Below, piece by piece: positions 7,248 through 15,451 of a stretch of DNA of 19,983 bases. The notes beneath the pieces were generated by a model. It was not told the DNA's origin. It saw only the letters and a list, made by a program, of their open reading frames with translations, and searched no databases. How positions within the stretch are numbered: position 1 is the first letter of the stretch; each line of letters opens with the position of its first letter. Location of the stretch: contig JAKLQB010000756.1 in NCBI GenBank assembly GCA_022013615.1, forward strand, positions 1-19,983, in the 5' to 3' direction. This DNA is from Desulfobacterales bacterium (GTDB lineage: Bacteria; Desulfobacterota; DSM-4660; Desulfatiglandales; Desulfatiglandaceae). Position numbers and translations under genes: made by a program.

Positions 7248-10200
7248 ATGGAAGAGAAAAAAACGAAGCGCAAACTTACCACTATTCTCAGTGCGGATGT
7301 TAAGGGCTATAGTCACCTCATGCAGGATAATGAAGAAGCCACCGTTCGCACGATCACGGCCTACCGTGAGGTGATGACAAATCTTATCCAAGGACATGAC
7401 GGTCGGGTGGTAGATGCCAAAGGAGACAATTTGCTGGCTGAGTTTCCGAGTGTCGTGGACGCTGTCCGATGCGGGGTAGAGATCCAAAAGGAACTCAAAG
7501 TGAGAAATGCAGAACTTCCAGAACAACGTAGGATGGAGTTTCGCATTGGTATCAATCTTGGAGATGTCATAGAGGAAGAAGAGACTATCTATGGGGATGG
7601 AGTCAATATTGCGGCCAGGTTGGAGGGGCTAGCAGAAGGTGGAGGAATCTGTATCTCAAGAACAGCCTTCGACCAGGTTAAGAACAAGCTGGATGTTGGC
7701 TATGAGTATCAGGGTGAGCATTCGGTAAAAAATATTGCTGAACCTGTGCGTGTATATAAGGTTCTTATAGAACCTGAGTATGCGGGCAGGGTGATAGGAG
7801 AGGAAAGACCAAAACCTAGTAGATGGCAACGAAAAGCCATAGCGGCCATAGTCATTCTCTTTGTTGTAGCTGGAGCCCTATCTGTATGGAATTTCTATTT
7901 CCGTCGTCCATCAGTCGAGCCTGCCTCTGTGGATAAGATGGCGTTTCCTTTGCCTGAGAAGCCTTCAATCGCAGTACTCCCATTCGACAATCTAAGTGAC
8001 GATCCCAAACAAGAGTACTTCAGTGATGGCTTAACTGAAGAAATCATTACTGCCCTATCAAAGACCGAACAAATGTTTGTGATTGCCCGAAACTCCACCT
8101 TTACTTACAAGGGGAAGCCAGTAAAGGTTCAGCAGGTTGCAGAGGACTTGGGTATTCGATATGTGCTTGAAGGTAGCGTTCGCAAGGACGCAGGGAGAGT
8201 TCGTATAACCGCCCAACTTGTGGATGCCATTAAAGGCACGCATCTTTGGGCTGAGCGTTATGACCGTGACTTAAAAGATATATTTGCCATCCAAGATGAT
8301 ATTACGAAACAAATCATAGCGGCATTACATGTAAAACTGACGATTGGAGGGGACGCCCGTCTGAGTGCAAAAGGTACCGACAGCCTTGAAGCCTACCTAA
8401 AGTTTTTACAAGCACGGGAGTACCACATGCGGATGACTAAAGAAGATAATGCTATTTCCCGCCGTTTAGTAGAGGAAGCAATTTCCATAGATCCTGAATA
8501 CGGAACGGCATATTCTTTACTGGGTTTTACTCATATGTTGGATGTGTGGCTTCAAGCTACTAAGTCCCCTAAAGAGTCTATGGGGAAGGCCGTAGAACTT
8601 TCAATGAAAGCTGTCACCCTTGAGGGTGGGTCTCATGATCTGTTGGGCTGGCTTTACGTGATGGTAGGGCAGTATGATAAGGCAATAGCTGAGTGCCAGA
8701 AAGCTGTTAGCCTCAATCCCAGTTCAGCTACAGCTCGCACCTTTTATGGATTGGCTTTGGGTTCCTCGGGCCGTTTTGAGGAAGCTGTCCATGAGCTTGA
8801 ACAAGGTGTGCGACTTGACCCCTTTTCTTCGAGTTTTAGCCTACGATCGTTGGGAAACGCCTACTCCTTTATGGGGCGTCATGAAGAGGCGATTTCTATA
8901 TGTAAAAAAGCAGTCCAAAGAGCTCCCAATGATTTGATTTCTCATTTAATCTTGACCCGTGCATATAGTATGGCTGGTCGAATGGAGGAAGCCCGAACTG
9001 CAGCTGCAGAGATACTCAGGATAAATCCTGAGTTCTTTCTTGAAGATTACGCAAAAAGACTGAATTTCAAAAATCAGGCCGATATTGATCGAGCGATAGA
9101 CGCTCTTCGCAAGGCCGGGTTGCCAGAGAATCCACCGCTCCCCCTGCCCGACAAACCCTCCATTGCTGTGCTGCCCTTTGTCAACATGAGTGTCGATCCG
9201 AATCAGGAGTATTTTAGTGATGGGATTACGGAAGAAATCATTACGGCGCTCTCTAAGACCCCAAAGTTGTTTGTCATTGCCCACAATTCGACATTCACTT
9301 ACAAGGGAAAGCCCGTAAAAGTCCAGCAGGTAGGGCGTGAACTTGGCGTGAAGTATGTTCTTGAGGGGAGCGTCCGAAAAGCTGAGGATAAGGTGCGGAT
9401 CACAGCCCAGCTCGTTGATGCGAAGACGGGGCATCATTTGTGGGCGGAGCGATATGATCGGGAGCTCAAAGACATATTTGCCGTTCAAGATGACATCTCG
9501 ATGAAGATTATTACGGCGTTGCATGTGAAACTGACGGAAGGGGAGCAGGCACGCTTGAGTGCAAAACGTACTGACAACATCAATGCGTACTTAAAGTACT
9601 TAGAGGGGAGTGAGCATCTTTTTCGCTTCAATAAAGATGATAATCTTCTAGCCAGGCAGAGGGCTGAGGAAGCTATGGCACTGGACCCGGAGTATTCAAG
9701 TGCATATGTGCTTCTGGGTAAGACCCATATACTTGATGTTTTCTTTAACTGGAGTAAATCTCCAAAAGAGTCTTTGGCGAGTGCCTTTAAATTGGCACAA
9801 AAAGCCCTCGCCATGAATGATACCTTGCACGGCCCACACAGGATATTGGGCACTATCTATCTTCTCAAAAGGCAGCATGATAAGGCCATTGAGGAATGCG
9901 AACGTGCTGTCTTACTCGCTCCCAATTCAGCAGATGCTATATATACTTTAGGGCTAATTCTAAGGTTTGCGGGCAGGGCCAAGGAGGCTATTTCGATGTA
10001 TGAAAGGGCGATCCGTCTGAATCCCATGCCGCCGGCCAGTTACTTCTATCAGTTAGCTCTCAGCTATACCTTTATAGGAGAGTTTGAGAAGGCAATCGCT
10101 ATTTGTAAAAAAGCGCTCCCTAAAAACCCCGACGACCTGGTTGGTCGCGTCACTTTAGCCACAGCTTATTGTTCATTAGGCCGGGAAGAAGAGGCCCGCG

Positions 10201-10331
10201 CTGAGGCCGCGGAAGTCCTTAGGATAGATCCCAAGTTCACTGTAGAATATGCGTCAAAGACATGGCCTTATAAAAACCAGGCCGACAGGGATCTTGTCAT
10301 TAATGCCTTGCGCAAGGCAGGGCTGAAGTGA
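7248..10331 (+). CDS. Membrane class III nucleotide cyclase with two TolB-like/TPR modules (cyclase 1)
   Basis: A 1027-residue protein. Residues ~8-175 are a class III nucleotide cyclase domain: metal ligands D17 (LSADVKGYS) and D60 (KGDNLLAEF), transition-state N120 and R124 (VNIAARLE). The usual purine-binding lysine position (D60 minus 4) is D56, and the second specificity position is T113, so the substrate may not be ATP. A single membrane helix spans ~197-218. After it come two copies of a TolB-like domain plus TPR repeats: 238-360 with TPRs to ~620, then 637-757 with TPRs to ~1020. Both begin PSIAVLPF and share YFSDG(L/I)TEEIITALSK, YVLEGSVRK and LKDIFA-QDDI. With the cyclase domain cytoplasmic, the modules would lie outside the membrane and could sense an envelope signal. 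ATG 7248 follows AAGGGAGG. The gene lacks the leader element seen ahead of its paralogues. It may be in an operon with the nucleotidyltransferase gene. Confidence 0.88.
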   Translation: MEEKKTKRKLTTILSADVKGYSHLMQDNEEATVRTITAYREVMTNLIQGHDGRVVDAKGDNLLAEFPSVVDAVRCGVEIQKELKVRNAELPEQRRMEFRIGINLGDVIEEEETIYGDGVNIAARLEGLAEGGGICISRTAFDQVKNKLDVGYEYQGEHSVKNIAEPVRVYKVLIEPEYAGRVIGEERPKPSRWQRKAIAAIVILFVVAGALSVWNFYFRRPSVEPASVDKMAFPLPEKPSIAVLPFDNLSDDPKQEYFSDGLTEEIITALSKTEQMFVIARNSTFTYKGKPVKVQQVAEDLGIRYVLEGSVRKDAGRVRITAQLVDAIKGTHLWAERYDRDLKDIFAIQDDITKQIIAALHVKLTIGGDARLSAKGTDSLEAYLKFLQAREYHMRMTKEDNAISRRLVEEAISIDPEYGTAYSLLGFTHMLDVWLQATKSPKESMGKAVELSMKAVTLEGGSHDLLGWLYVMVGQYDKAIAECQKAVSLNPSSATARTFYGLALGSSGRFEEAVHELEQGVRLDPFSSSFSLRSLGNAYSFMGRHEEAISICKKAVQRAPNDLISHLILTRAYSMAGRMEEARTAAAEILRINPEFFLEDYAKRLNFKNQADIDRAIDALRKAGLPENPPLPLPDKPSIAVLPFVNMSVDPNQEYFSDGITEEIITALSKTPKLFVIAHNSTFTYKGKPVKVQQVGRELGVKYVLEGSVRKAEDKVRITAQLVDAKTGHHLWAERYDRELKDIFAVQDDISMKIITALHVKLTEGEQARLSAKRTDNINAYLKYLEGSEHLFRFNKDDNLLARQRAEEAMALDPEYSSAYVLLGKTHILDVFFNWSKSPKESLASAFKLAQKALAMNDTLHGPHRILGTIYLLKRQHDKAIEECERAVLLAPNSADAIYTLGLILRFAGRAKEAISMYERAIRLNPMPPASYFYQLALSYTFIGEFEKAIAICKKALPKNPDDLVGRVTLATAYCSLGREEEARAEAAEVLRIDPKFTVEYASKTWPYKNQADRDLVINALRKAGLK

Positions 10332-10408
10332 GTGGAAGAAAAGGCTGCCAAATATTGCCCTTTGTGTAGCCTTTGGTTCAGTCTGTAACCTGGATTCTGC
10401 GATTTCAT

Positions 10409-10437
10409 TTGACAGCAGGTATATTTTGAGTTTTAAT
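10409..10437 (+). promoter_or_regulatory. Promoter of leader copy 2
   Basis: TTGACA (10409-10414), 17-nt spacer, TTTAAT (10432-10437). Hexamers and spacing are the same as in copy 1, while several bases of the spacer differ. Confidence 0.65.
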
Positions 10438-10490
10438 GAATGTAGCTCATTTTGTTAAGTAAATAGCAAATACAACAACATAACCCTCTA

Positions 10491-10587
10491 ACCTTCTTGA
10501 GGAAACTATGAATAAATGTTTCCAGAAGGTGCTGACACAAAGCCTCCGAGGCATCATTATGCCTTTTTGGAGGCTTTTGTATTTTTG
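10491..10587 (+). ncRNA. Structured leader RNA copy 2
   Basis: Hairpin I pairs 10491-10497 with 10524-10530, with an inner GGAAAC/GTTTCC helix. The terminator follows at 10539-10587. A leader ORF starts at ATG 10508 behind GAGGA and encodes 26 residues ending at TGA 10586-10588, exactly at the end of the terminator U-tract. From the promoter, the transcript to the terminator would be about 145 nt. The cyclase 2 start is ~395 nt further on. Confidence 0.55.
10539..10587 (+). terminator. Intrinsic terminator in leader copy 2
   Basis: AAAGCCTCC (10539-10547) pairs with GGAGGCTTT (10569-10577), with an inner GGCAT/ATGCC helix, followed by TGTATTTTT. It also lies ~210 nt 3' of cyclase 1, but it belongs to the leader because the promoter at 10409 precedes it. 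Confidence 0.75.
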
Positions 10588-10647
10588 AGCACCGGTTGGT
10601 ATTGAGGTCATAAAATAGTTTGCGTTGGCTTAGCTGTACGCTTCGAA

Positions 10648-10943
10648 TGCAAAGACAAAGAATTATTTCACCGCCCGTTCGTTTCTCTCACTCGAGTCTC
10701 AAAGAACGCAGAGAAATATAGTTATGTATGCTGTGAAGATCGAAGTGCTTAATATTATGGGGATTTGCCTTTGAGGAAAGAATGAAATGCTTCATTATTT
10801 CCTTGAGGCCTTCTCCCCACATTCAATCCCGCTGCGCAGGATTGAATCCCGTCGTACGGGAATGTTAAGCAATCCATCCTTAACCATCATGAAGGAAAGG
10901 CCATTCTTCTCTGCGGCCTCCGCGTCTCTGCGGTGAATTAGTA
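10648..10943. repeat. Composite inverted-repeat region, probably a decayed non-autonomous element
   Basis: The left end contains TTCACCGC followed by AACGCAGAGAA. The right end carries the reverse complement pattern (TTCTCTGCGG ... CTCTGCGGTGAA). Between them lie a hairpin pairing GGAAAgAATGAA (10775-10786) with its complement (10791-10802), and a three-way-junction-like set of palindromes at 10820-10864 (ATTCAATCC with GGATTGAAT; CCCGT with ACGGG; CATTC with GAATG). No ORF is present. The region separates leader copy 2 from cyclase 2, as expected for an insertion. Confidence 0.5.
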
Positions 10944-10983
10944 GACCATTTCAATCATTTTCAACCATTGAAGGGGGGATCCC

Positions 10984-13900
10984 ATGGCCACAAAGGACTT
11001 TAAACGGAAGCTAAGCGCTATTTTGAGTGCAGATGTAGCTGGCTATAGCCGACTCATGGGGGAAGATGAGGCAGCGACTGTCAGCACATTAGAGATTTAT
11101 CGTGAGGTAATGTCCACGCTTATCAAGCAGCACCGGGGCCGGGTGGTGGACTCACCCGGGGATAATGTTCTTGCGGAGTTCGCCAGTGTAGTGGATGCCG
11201 TCCAATGCGGGGTGGCAGTTCAGAATGAATTTCAGGCCCGCAATGCGGAGTTACCGGAGAACCGCAGGATGCAGTTTCGCATCGGCATCAACCTTGGAGA
11301 TGTGATCGAGGAAGGCGATCGAATCTATGGCGACGGCGTCAACATTGCTGCAAGGCTGGAAGCTTTGGCCAATCCTGGAGGAATTTGTATCTCCAAGACA
11401 GCCTTTGATCACATCGAGACCAAGTTACCATTGGGGTATGAGTATCTGGGCGATCAAACAGTTAAGAACATCACCAAACCCGTGGGGGCATATAGGGTAT
11501 TGATGGAACCGAGGGTTACGGTAGCTGGAGAAAAAGAAAAGGCAAAACTAGTCCCGTTTTGGCGGAAAAAAGCGATTCTGGCCGGAGGTGTCGCTTTAGT
11601 TCTGGTGGTCATTGCTGCCTTGATATGGAACTTTTACTTCCGTCCTCCTCCCATGGAAGTGGCCTCGGTAGAGAGGATGGCATTTCCCCTGCCTGACAAA
11701 CCTTCAATCGCGGTGCTTCCATTTGACAATCTAACTGGAGACAAGGATCAAGAATATTTCAGTGATGGAATTACAGAAGAGATCATAACTGCCCTTTCCA
11801 AGACGCCGAAAATGCTTGTGATTGCCCGTAACTCCACGTTCAGCTACAAAGGAAAAACGGTAAAGGTTAACCAAGTCGCTGAAGAATTGGGAGTTCGGTA
11901 TGTGCTTGAAGGAAGTGTTCGCAAAGCGGGAGACCGGGTCAGGATTACAGCTCAACTGATCGATGGTCTTACGGGGCACCATTTGTGGGCAGAACGATAT
12001 GACAGGGATTTGAAAGATATATTTGCCCTTCAAGATGAGATCACCATCAAAATCATAAGCGCTCTCCAAGTAAAGCTAACAGATGGTGAGCTTGCTGGCT
12101 TGGCTGCCAAAGGCACTGATAACCTTGAGGCCTATATCAAGTGCATTCAAGCACGTGAGCTTATTTTTAAAACCACCAAAGAAGGTAACAGGAAAGCGCA
12201 GCAACTTTTAGAAGAAGCACTTGCAATAGACCCGAAGTATTTTCAAACATACAGACTACTGGGCGGCAGCCATTTGGTGGATATATGGCTAGGATTGAGC
12301 AAGTCTCCAAGGGAATCCCTCAAACGCGCCATTCAATCTTTACAACAGGCTGTCTCTTTAAATGAATCTTCGGGTACGTCTTATAGTACCTTGGGATATG
12401 CATATGTGTTAGCAAGGCTATATGATAAAGCAATAGCCGCAGCGGAGCGCGGTCTGGCTCTGGAGCCAAGTTCGGCTGATGTTCTTTTCCATTATGCATT
12501 AATCTTGACTTTTGCTGACAGACGAGAAGAGGCTATTCCTTACTTTAGAGAGGCTCTGCGTCTTAATCCTATGCCTCCTAACACGTATTTGCGACATTTG
12601 GGCATTGCCCTTCGCGATTCAGGTCAGTATGAGGAAGCGATCGCTTTACAGAAAAAGGCAATACAGGAAGAGCCCAATGATATTTTAGCATACTTAGTCC
12701 TGGCCTCCTCATATGGTCTGGCGGGGCGTGAAGAAGAAGCCCAAGCGGCAGCAAAAGAGGTTCTTAGGATAAACCCTAAATTCTCCGTTGCGCAGTTAGA
12801 AAAGATAAGCCCTCATAAGGATCGAACCGTAGTAAAGCGCTTTTGTGACGCCCTTCGCAAGGCGGGACTGCCCGAAACTCCTCCACTGCCACTGCCCGAC
12901 AAGCCCTCCATTGCAGTATTACCCTTTGCTAACATGAGTGACGATCCTAAACAGGAATATTTCAGCGATGGACTAACAGAGGAAATCATCAACGCCCTCT
13001 CTAAGGTATCCAAGCTGTTTGTGATTGCCCGCAACTCTACCTTCACGTACAAAGGGAAGCCGGTGAAAGTACAGCAAGTGGGAAGAGAGCTGGGAGTACG
13101 GTATGTTTTGGAGGGTAGTGTGCGCAAAGCCGGATACCGCGTCCGAATTACCGCCCAGTTGATAGATGCCACCACCGGCCATCACCTGTGGTCTGACCGC
13201 TATGATCGGGATCTGAAAGACATATTTGCTCTCCAAGATGAGATCACCATGAAGATCATTTCGGCCATGCAAGTAGAACTGACAGAGGGTGAACAAGCTC
13301 AGATCGCAGCAGGTGGTACGGCCAACCTTGATGTGTATTTAAAGGTTTTAGAGGCACGAGATTTAGCGCGACACCAAAACATCGAAGACAACCTTAAGGC
13401 GCGTCAGATCTTGAAAGAGGCTCTCGAGCTTGATCCTCATTATGCACGAGCTTACAGGTGGTTGAGCGGAACTCACTATATGGATGTTTGGTTGGGCTCA
13501 ACCAAGTCACCGAGAGAGTCTTTAAAAATAGCTGCCGAACTTTCGAAAAAGGCCTTATCCATAGATAATTCCTTAGGTGATGCCCATGGTTTATTGGGCA
13601 ATATCTATGTCATTACAAAGCAATATGAAAAAGGCATTCCTGAACTGGAAAAGGCCGTGGATCTTGAACCTAATGGAGCAGACGCACATGCGCATTTGGC
13701 TATGGGGCTTCTTTTTATGGATAGATCAGAAGAGGCAATCTTAATGTCTAAGAAAGCAATACGGCTTAGTCCCATTGCTCCAAGTTGGTATCTGCATAAT
13801 TTAGCGGCTACTTATAGAAATATAAGAAATTATGAAGAGTCACTGGTATGGGCAGAGAAGGCGGTTAAGCAAGAACCGGAAAATATTCTTTCCCACCTGG

Positions 13901-14079
13901 TGCTATGTAGTATTTACTCTATAATGGGACGAATGGAGGAGGCTCGCGTTGAAGCTAACGAGGTAAAGAACCTCAATCCTAAATTTTCATTAATAAGATT
14001 TGAGAAAACGCTTCCTTATAAAAACCTTGAAGCGAAGAATCGCTATATTGAAGCTTTGAGTAAGGCGGGGTTAGAGTAA
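10984..14079 (+). CDS. Membrane class III nucleotide cyclase with two TolB-like/TPR modules (cyclase 2)
   Basis: A 1031-residue paralogue of cyclase 1 with the same order. The cyclase domain (~8-175) has D17, D60, N120 and R124 present. The membrane helix lies at ~197-218. TolB-like/TPR module 1 runs ~240-630 and module 2 ~639-1025. The linker KAGLPETPPLPLPDKPSIAVLPF corresponds to the one in cyclase 1 (KAGLPENPPLPLPDK), so the module doubling preceded the gene duplication. Purine-recognition positions are D56 (usually Lys) and R113 (Thr in the other two), a difference that could change substrate or activity. ATG 10984 follows AAGGGGGGATCCC. The catalytic product is a cyclic nucleotide by family; which one is not determined. 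TPR arrays probably bind proteins. A weak hairpin (14091-14112) followed by an AT-rich stretch lies after the stop. Confidence 0.88.
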   Translation: MATKDFKRKLSAILSADVAGYSRLMGEDEAATVSTLEIYREVMSTLIKQHRGRVVDSPGDNVLAEFASVVDAVQCGVAVQNEFQARNAELPENRRMQFRIGINLGDVIEEGDRIYGDGVNIAARLEALANPGGICISKTAFDHIETKLPLGYEYLGDQTVKNITKPVGAYRVLMEPRVTVAGEKEKAKLVPFWRKKAILAGGVALVLVVIAALIWNFYFRPPPMEVASVERMAFPLPDKPSIAVLPFDNLTGDKDQEYFSDGITEEIITALSKTPKMLVIARNSTFSYKGKTVKVNQVAEELGVRYVLEGSVRKAGDRVRITAQLIDGLTGHHLWAERYDRDLKDIFALQDEITIKIISALQVKLTDGELAGLAAKGTDNLEAYIKCIQARELIFKTTKEGNRKAQQLLEEALAIDPKYFQTYRLLGGSHLVDIWLGLSKSPRESLKRAIQSLQQAVSLNESSGTSYSTLGYAYVLARLYDKAIAAAERGLALEPSSADVLFHYALILTFADRREEAIPYFREALRLNPMPPNTYLRHLGIALRDSGQYEEAIALQKKAIQEEPNDILAYLVLASSYGLAGREEEAQAAAKEVLRINPKFSVAQLEKISPHKDRTVVKRFCDALRKAGLPETPPLPLPDKPSIAVLPFANMSDDPKQEYFSDGLTEEIINALSKVSKLFVIARNSTFTYKGKPVKVQQVGRELGVRYVLEGSVRKAGYRVRITAQLIDATTGHHLWSDRYDRDLKDIFALQDEITMKIISAMQVELTEGEQAQIAAGGTANLDVYLKVLEARDLARHQNIEDNLKARQILKEALELDPHYARAYRWLSGTHYMDVWLGSTKSPRESLKIAAELSKKALSIDNSLGDAHGLLGNIYVITKQYEKGIPELEKAVDLEPNGADAHAHLAMGLLFMDRSEEAILMSKKAIRLSPIAPSWYLHNLAATYRNIRNYEESLVWAEKAVKQEPENILSHLVLCSIYSIMGRMEEARVEANEVKNLNPKFSLIRFEKTLPYKNLEAKNRYIEALSKAGLE

Positions 14080-14392
14080 GGTGAGGTAATTGGTGGGGAA
14101 AATAATCCACCACTGGATTTTATTTATAAGTACTGACCCATAAGACGCTTTTGTCTCAAAGTCGGCATCCTGTGATGGTTCCCCGTTCGCCTGGAGTCAA
14201 GCATAGCTTACCAAATATGAACGGACCTGTCACCCTGATCTCGTAACAGGATGCTTCTGGTAACGTTAAAATTTCAAGCCGTTATCATTCAACAGGCACA
14301 GTAAAATCTATGACTTTGAGTTGGAGGGCTTATACCCAACATGTTATGACACTAAAAACAACACAATGTCATCAAGGCGTCATTTTCGCAGA
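14080..14392. other. Convergent intergenic region with nested inverted repeats
   Basis: No gene is seen. TGGTGG (14091-14096) and CCACCA (14107-14112) followed by CTGGATTTTATTTAT could be a weak terminator for cyclase 2. GCATCCTGT (14165-14173) is complementary to ACAGGATGC (14246-14254), and within it CCGTTC (14183-14188) is complementary to GAACGG (14219-14224). Confidence 0.4.
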
Positions 14393-14944
14393 TTACAACG
14401 GCATCGCATCCCTCATCTTTGTTAACACGTCAATCATTTGATTTTGCCCTTCGTAGAGCCTACACATATCTATGAGTATTCCGGTTATCTGAGCCAACGC
14501 TTGGACAAAATTCACATCTTCCAAAGTGAACTCCCATTGTTGAGAAGTGTAGACTCGCATGGCTCCAATTACCTCACCCCTGACAAAAATAGGTACGGAC
14601 AGAATGGAGGCAATTCCCTCTTTTTTCGCAGCTTCGGGATACTGTATTCTTGGATCATCTGTAACGTCATAGATTGCCACCGGCCCATCTTGCAAGGACT
14701 CGGCAATGGATTGTAAGGAGCCTACAGGGCCTTTATTCAGATACCCTTTACTCAGACCTTGTGAGGCGACCAACTCCAGTTCATTGTTATCGGGATTAAT
14801 AAGAAATAAGGCACATCCTTTGATATTCAAAGTTTTTTTAATGGTTTTTACTGTCAGCAAGATGATTTCTTCCGGGTCCCTGGACATTGTCATGGCCTTG
14901 GTTATCTTAATCAGAGTTTCGTAATTCAAGAGATGTTTTTCCAT
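14393..14944 (-). CDS. GAF-domain protein
   Basis: A 183-residue soluble protein made almost entirely of one GAF domain (~25-160). Typical segments are GCALFLINPDNNELELVASQGL, SVPIFVRGEVIGAMRVYTS and FTLEDVNFVQALAQITGILID. GAF domains bind small molecules, including cyclic nucleotides in some families; the ligand is not evident here. There is no output domain, so it may act by protein contact. The ATG at 14944 has a strong AAGGAGG Shine-Dalgarno. It is transcribed in the same direction as the FHA-GAF-HisKA gene 507 nt upstream, and probably separately from it. Its setting among cyclase genes suggests, but does not show, a sensory role for their product. Confidence 0.85.
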   Translation of the reverse strand: MEKHLLNYETLIKITKAMTMSRDPEEIILLTVKTIKKTLNIKGCALFLINPDNNELELVASQGLSKGYLNKGPVGSLQSIAESLQDGPVAIYDVTDDPRIQYPEAAKKEGIASILSVPIFVRGEVIGAMRVYTSQQWEFTLEDVNFVQALAQITGILIDMCRLYEGQNQMIDVLTKMRDAMPL

Positions 14945-15451
14945 AATTTCCTCCTTGCTAATAGTTTGTTTTAAAATGCACTGAGGTAATCACAAAATGC
15001 TCTTAATAAGTAATCATCATCCGTCTCATTCGTGGTCAATTTTTCTGAAAATCAGGCAGGGAGTTAAACAAAAATGATTACTATAAATTTACCTTGACGC
15101 TGTCATACTCGGCAGCTCGGCTATCTTTTACAGAGGGAGATACGCTTTAATTAGGGGCCAGAAATAATTTTAGACCCTTGACTTTCCGTCCACACCTTAC
15201 GATGCGTATGGCTTCTTTGGGATGAGAGTTTACCCCCAAAGAGAACAGACAACCCCCCGTCAGGGCAAGGGTAGGCACATCTTGAGCTTTTTCTCCATTG
15301 GAAGTCCCCATTCGATAAAGGTTAGATTATGGGTAGTGAATTCTTGCCAATAGGATTAAACAAAACCAAGGGGGTGTCAAGGAAAATCGGCGCTGATCCA
15401 AAACCTTGGAGTGTCAATTGGCAATATAACTAATGGATCCGATACCATGGC
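14945..15451. other. Intergenic region between GAF and FHA-GAF-HisKA genes
   Basis: No gene is seen, and I read the minus strand specifically for a histidine-kinase ATPase domain without finding its N, G1 or G2 boxes. AGTAATCAT (15009-15017) and ATGATTACT (15074-15082) form an inverted pair upstream of the GAF gene. A TTCTTTGGG/CCCAAAGAGAA hairpin lies at about 15213-15244. Confidence 0.45.

Larger units (their letters stand above)
10353..10588 (+). repeat. Duplicated leader region, copy 2 (uninterrupted)
   Basis: Closely matches 5067-5191 plus 5294-5412. It lacks the 102-bp insert and so preserves the original structure: promoter, ~55-nt spacer, hairpin I, terminator. Confidence 0.8.
10332..10983. 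other. Intergenic region with leader copy 2 and repeat elements
   Basis: No gene is seen. 10353-10588 is the second copy of the promoter/hairpin/terminator leader. 10648-10943 holds an assembly of inverted repeats. The ribosome-binding site of cyclase 2 (AAGGGGGG) lies at the end. Confidence 0.6.

Noticed and set aside
9485..9853. 122-codon minus-strand frame inside cyclase 1
   Set aside because: It is a shadow of the cyclase reading frame; similar antisense frames recur in paralogues because the sense strand is conserved.
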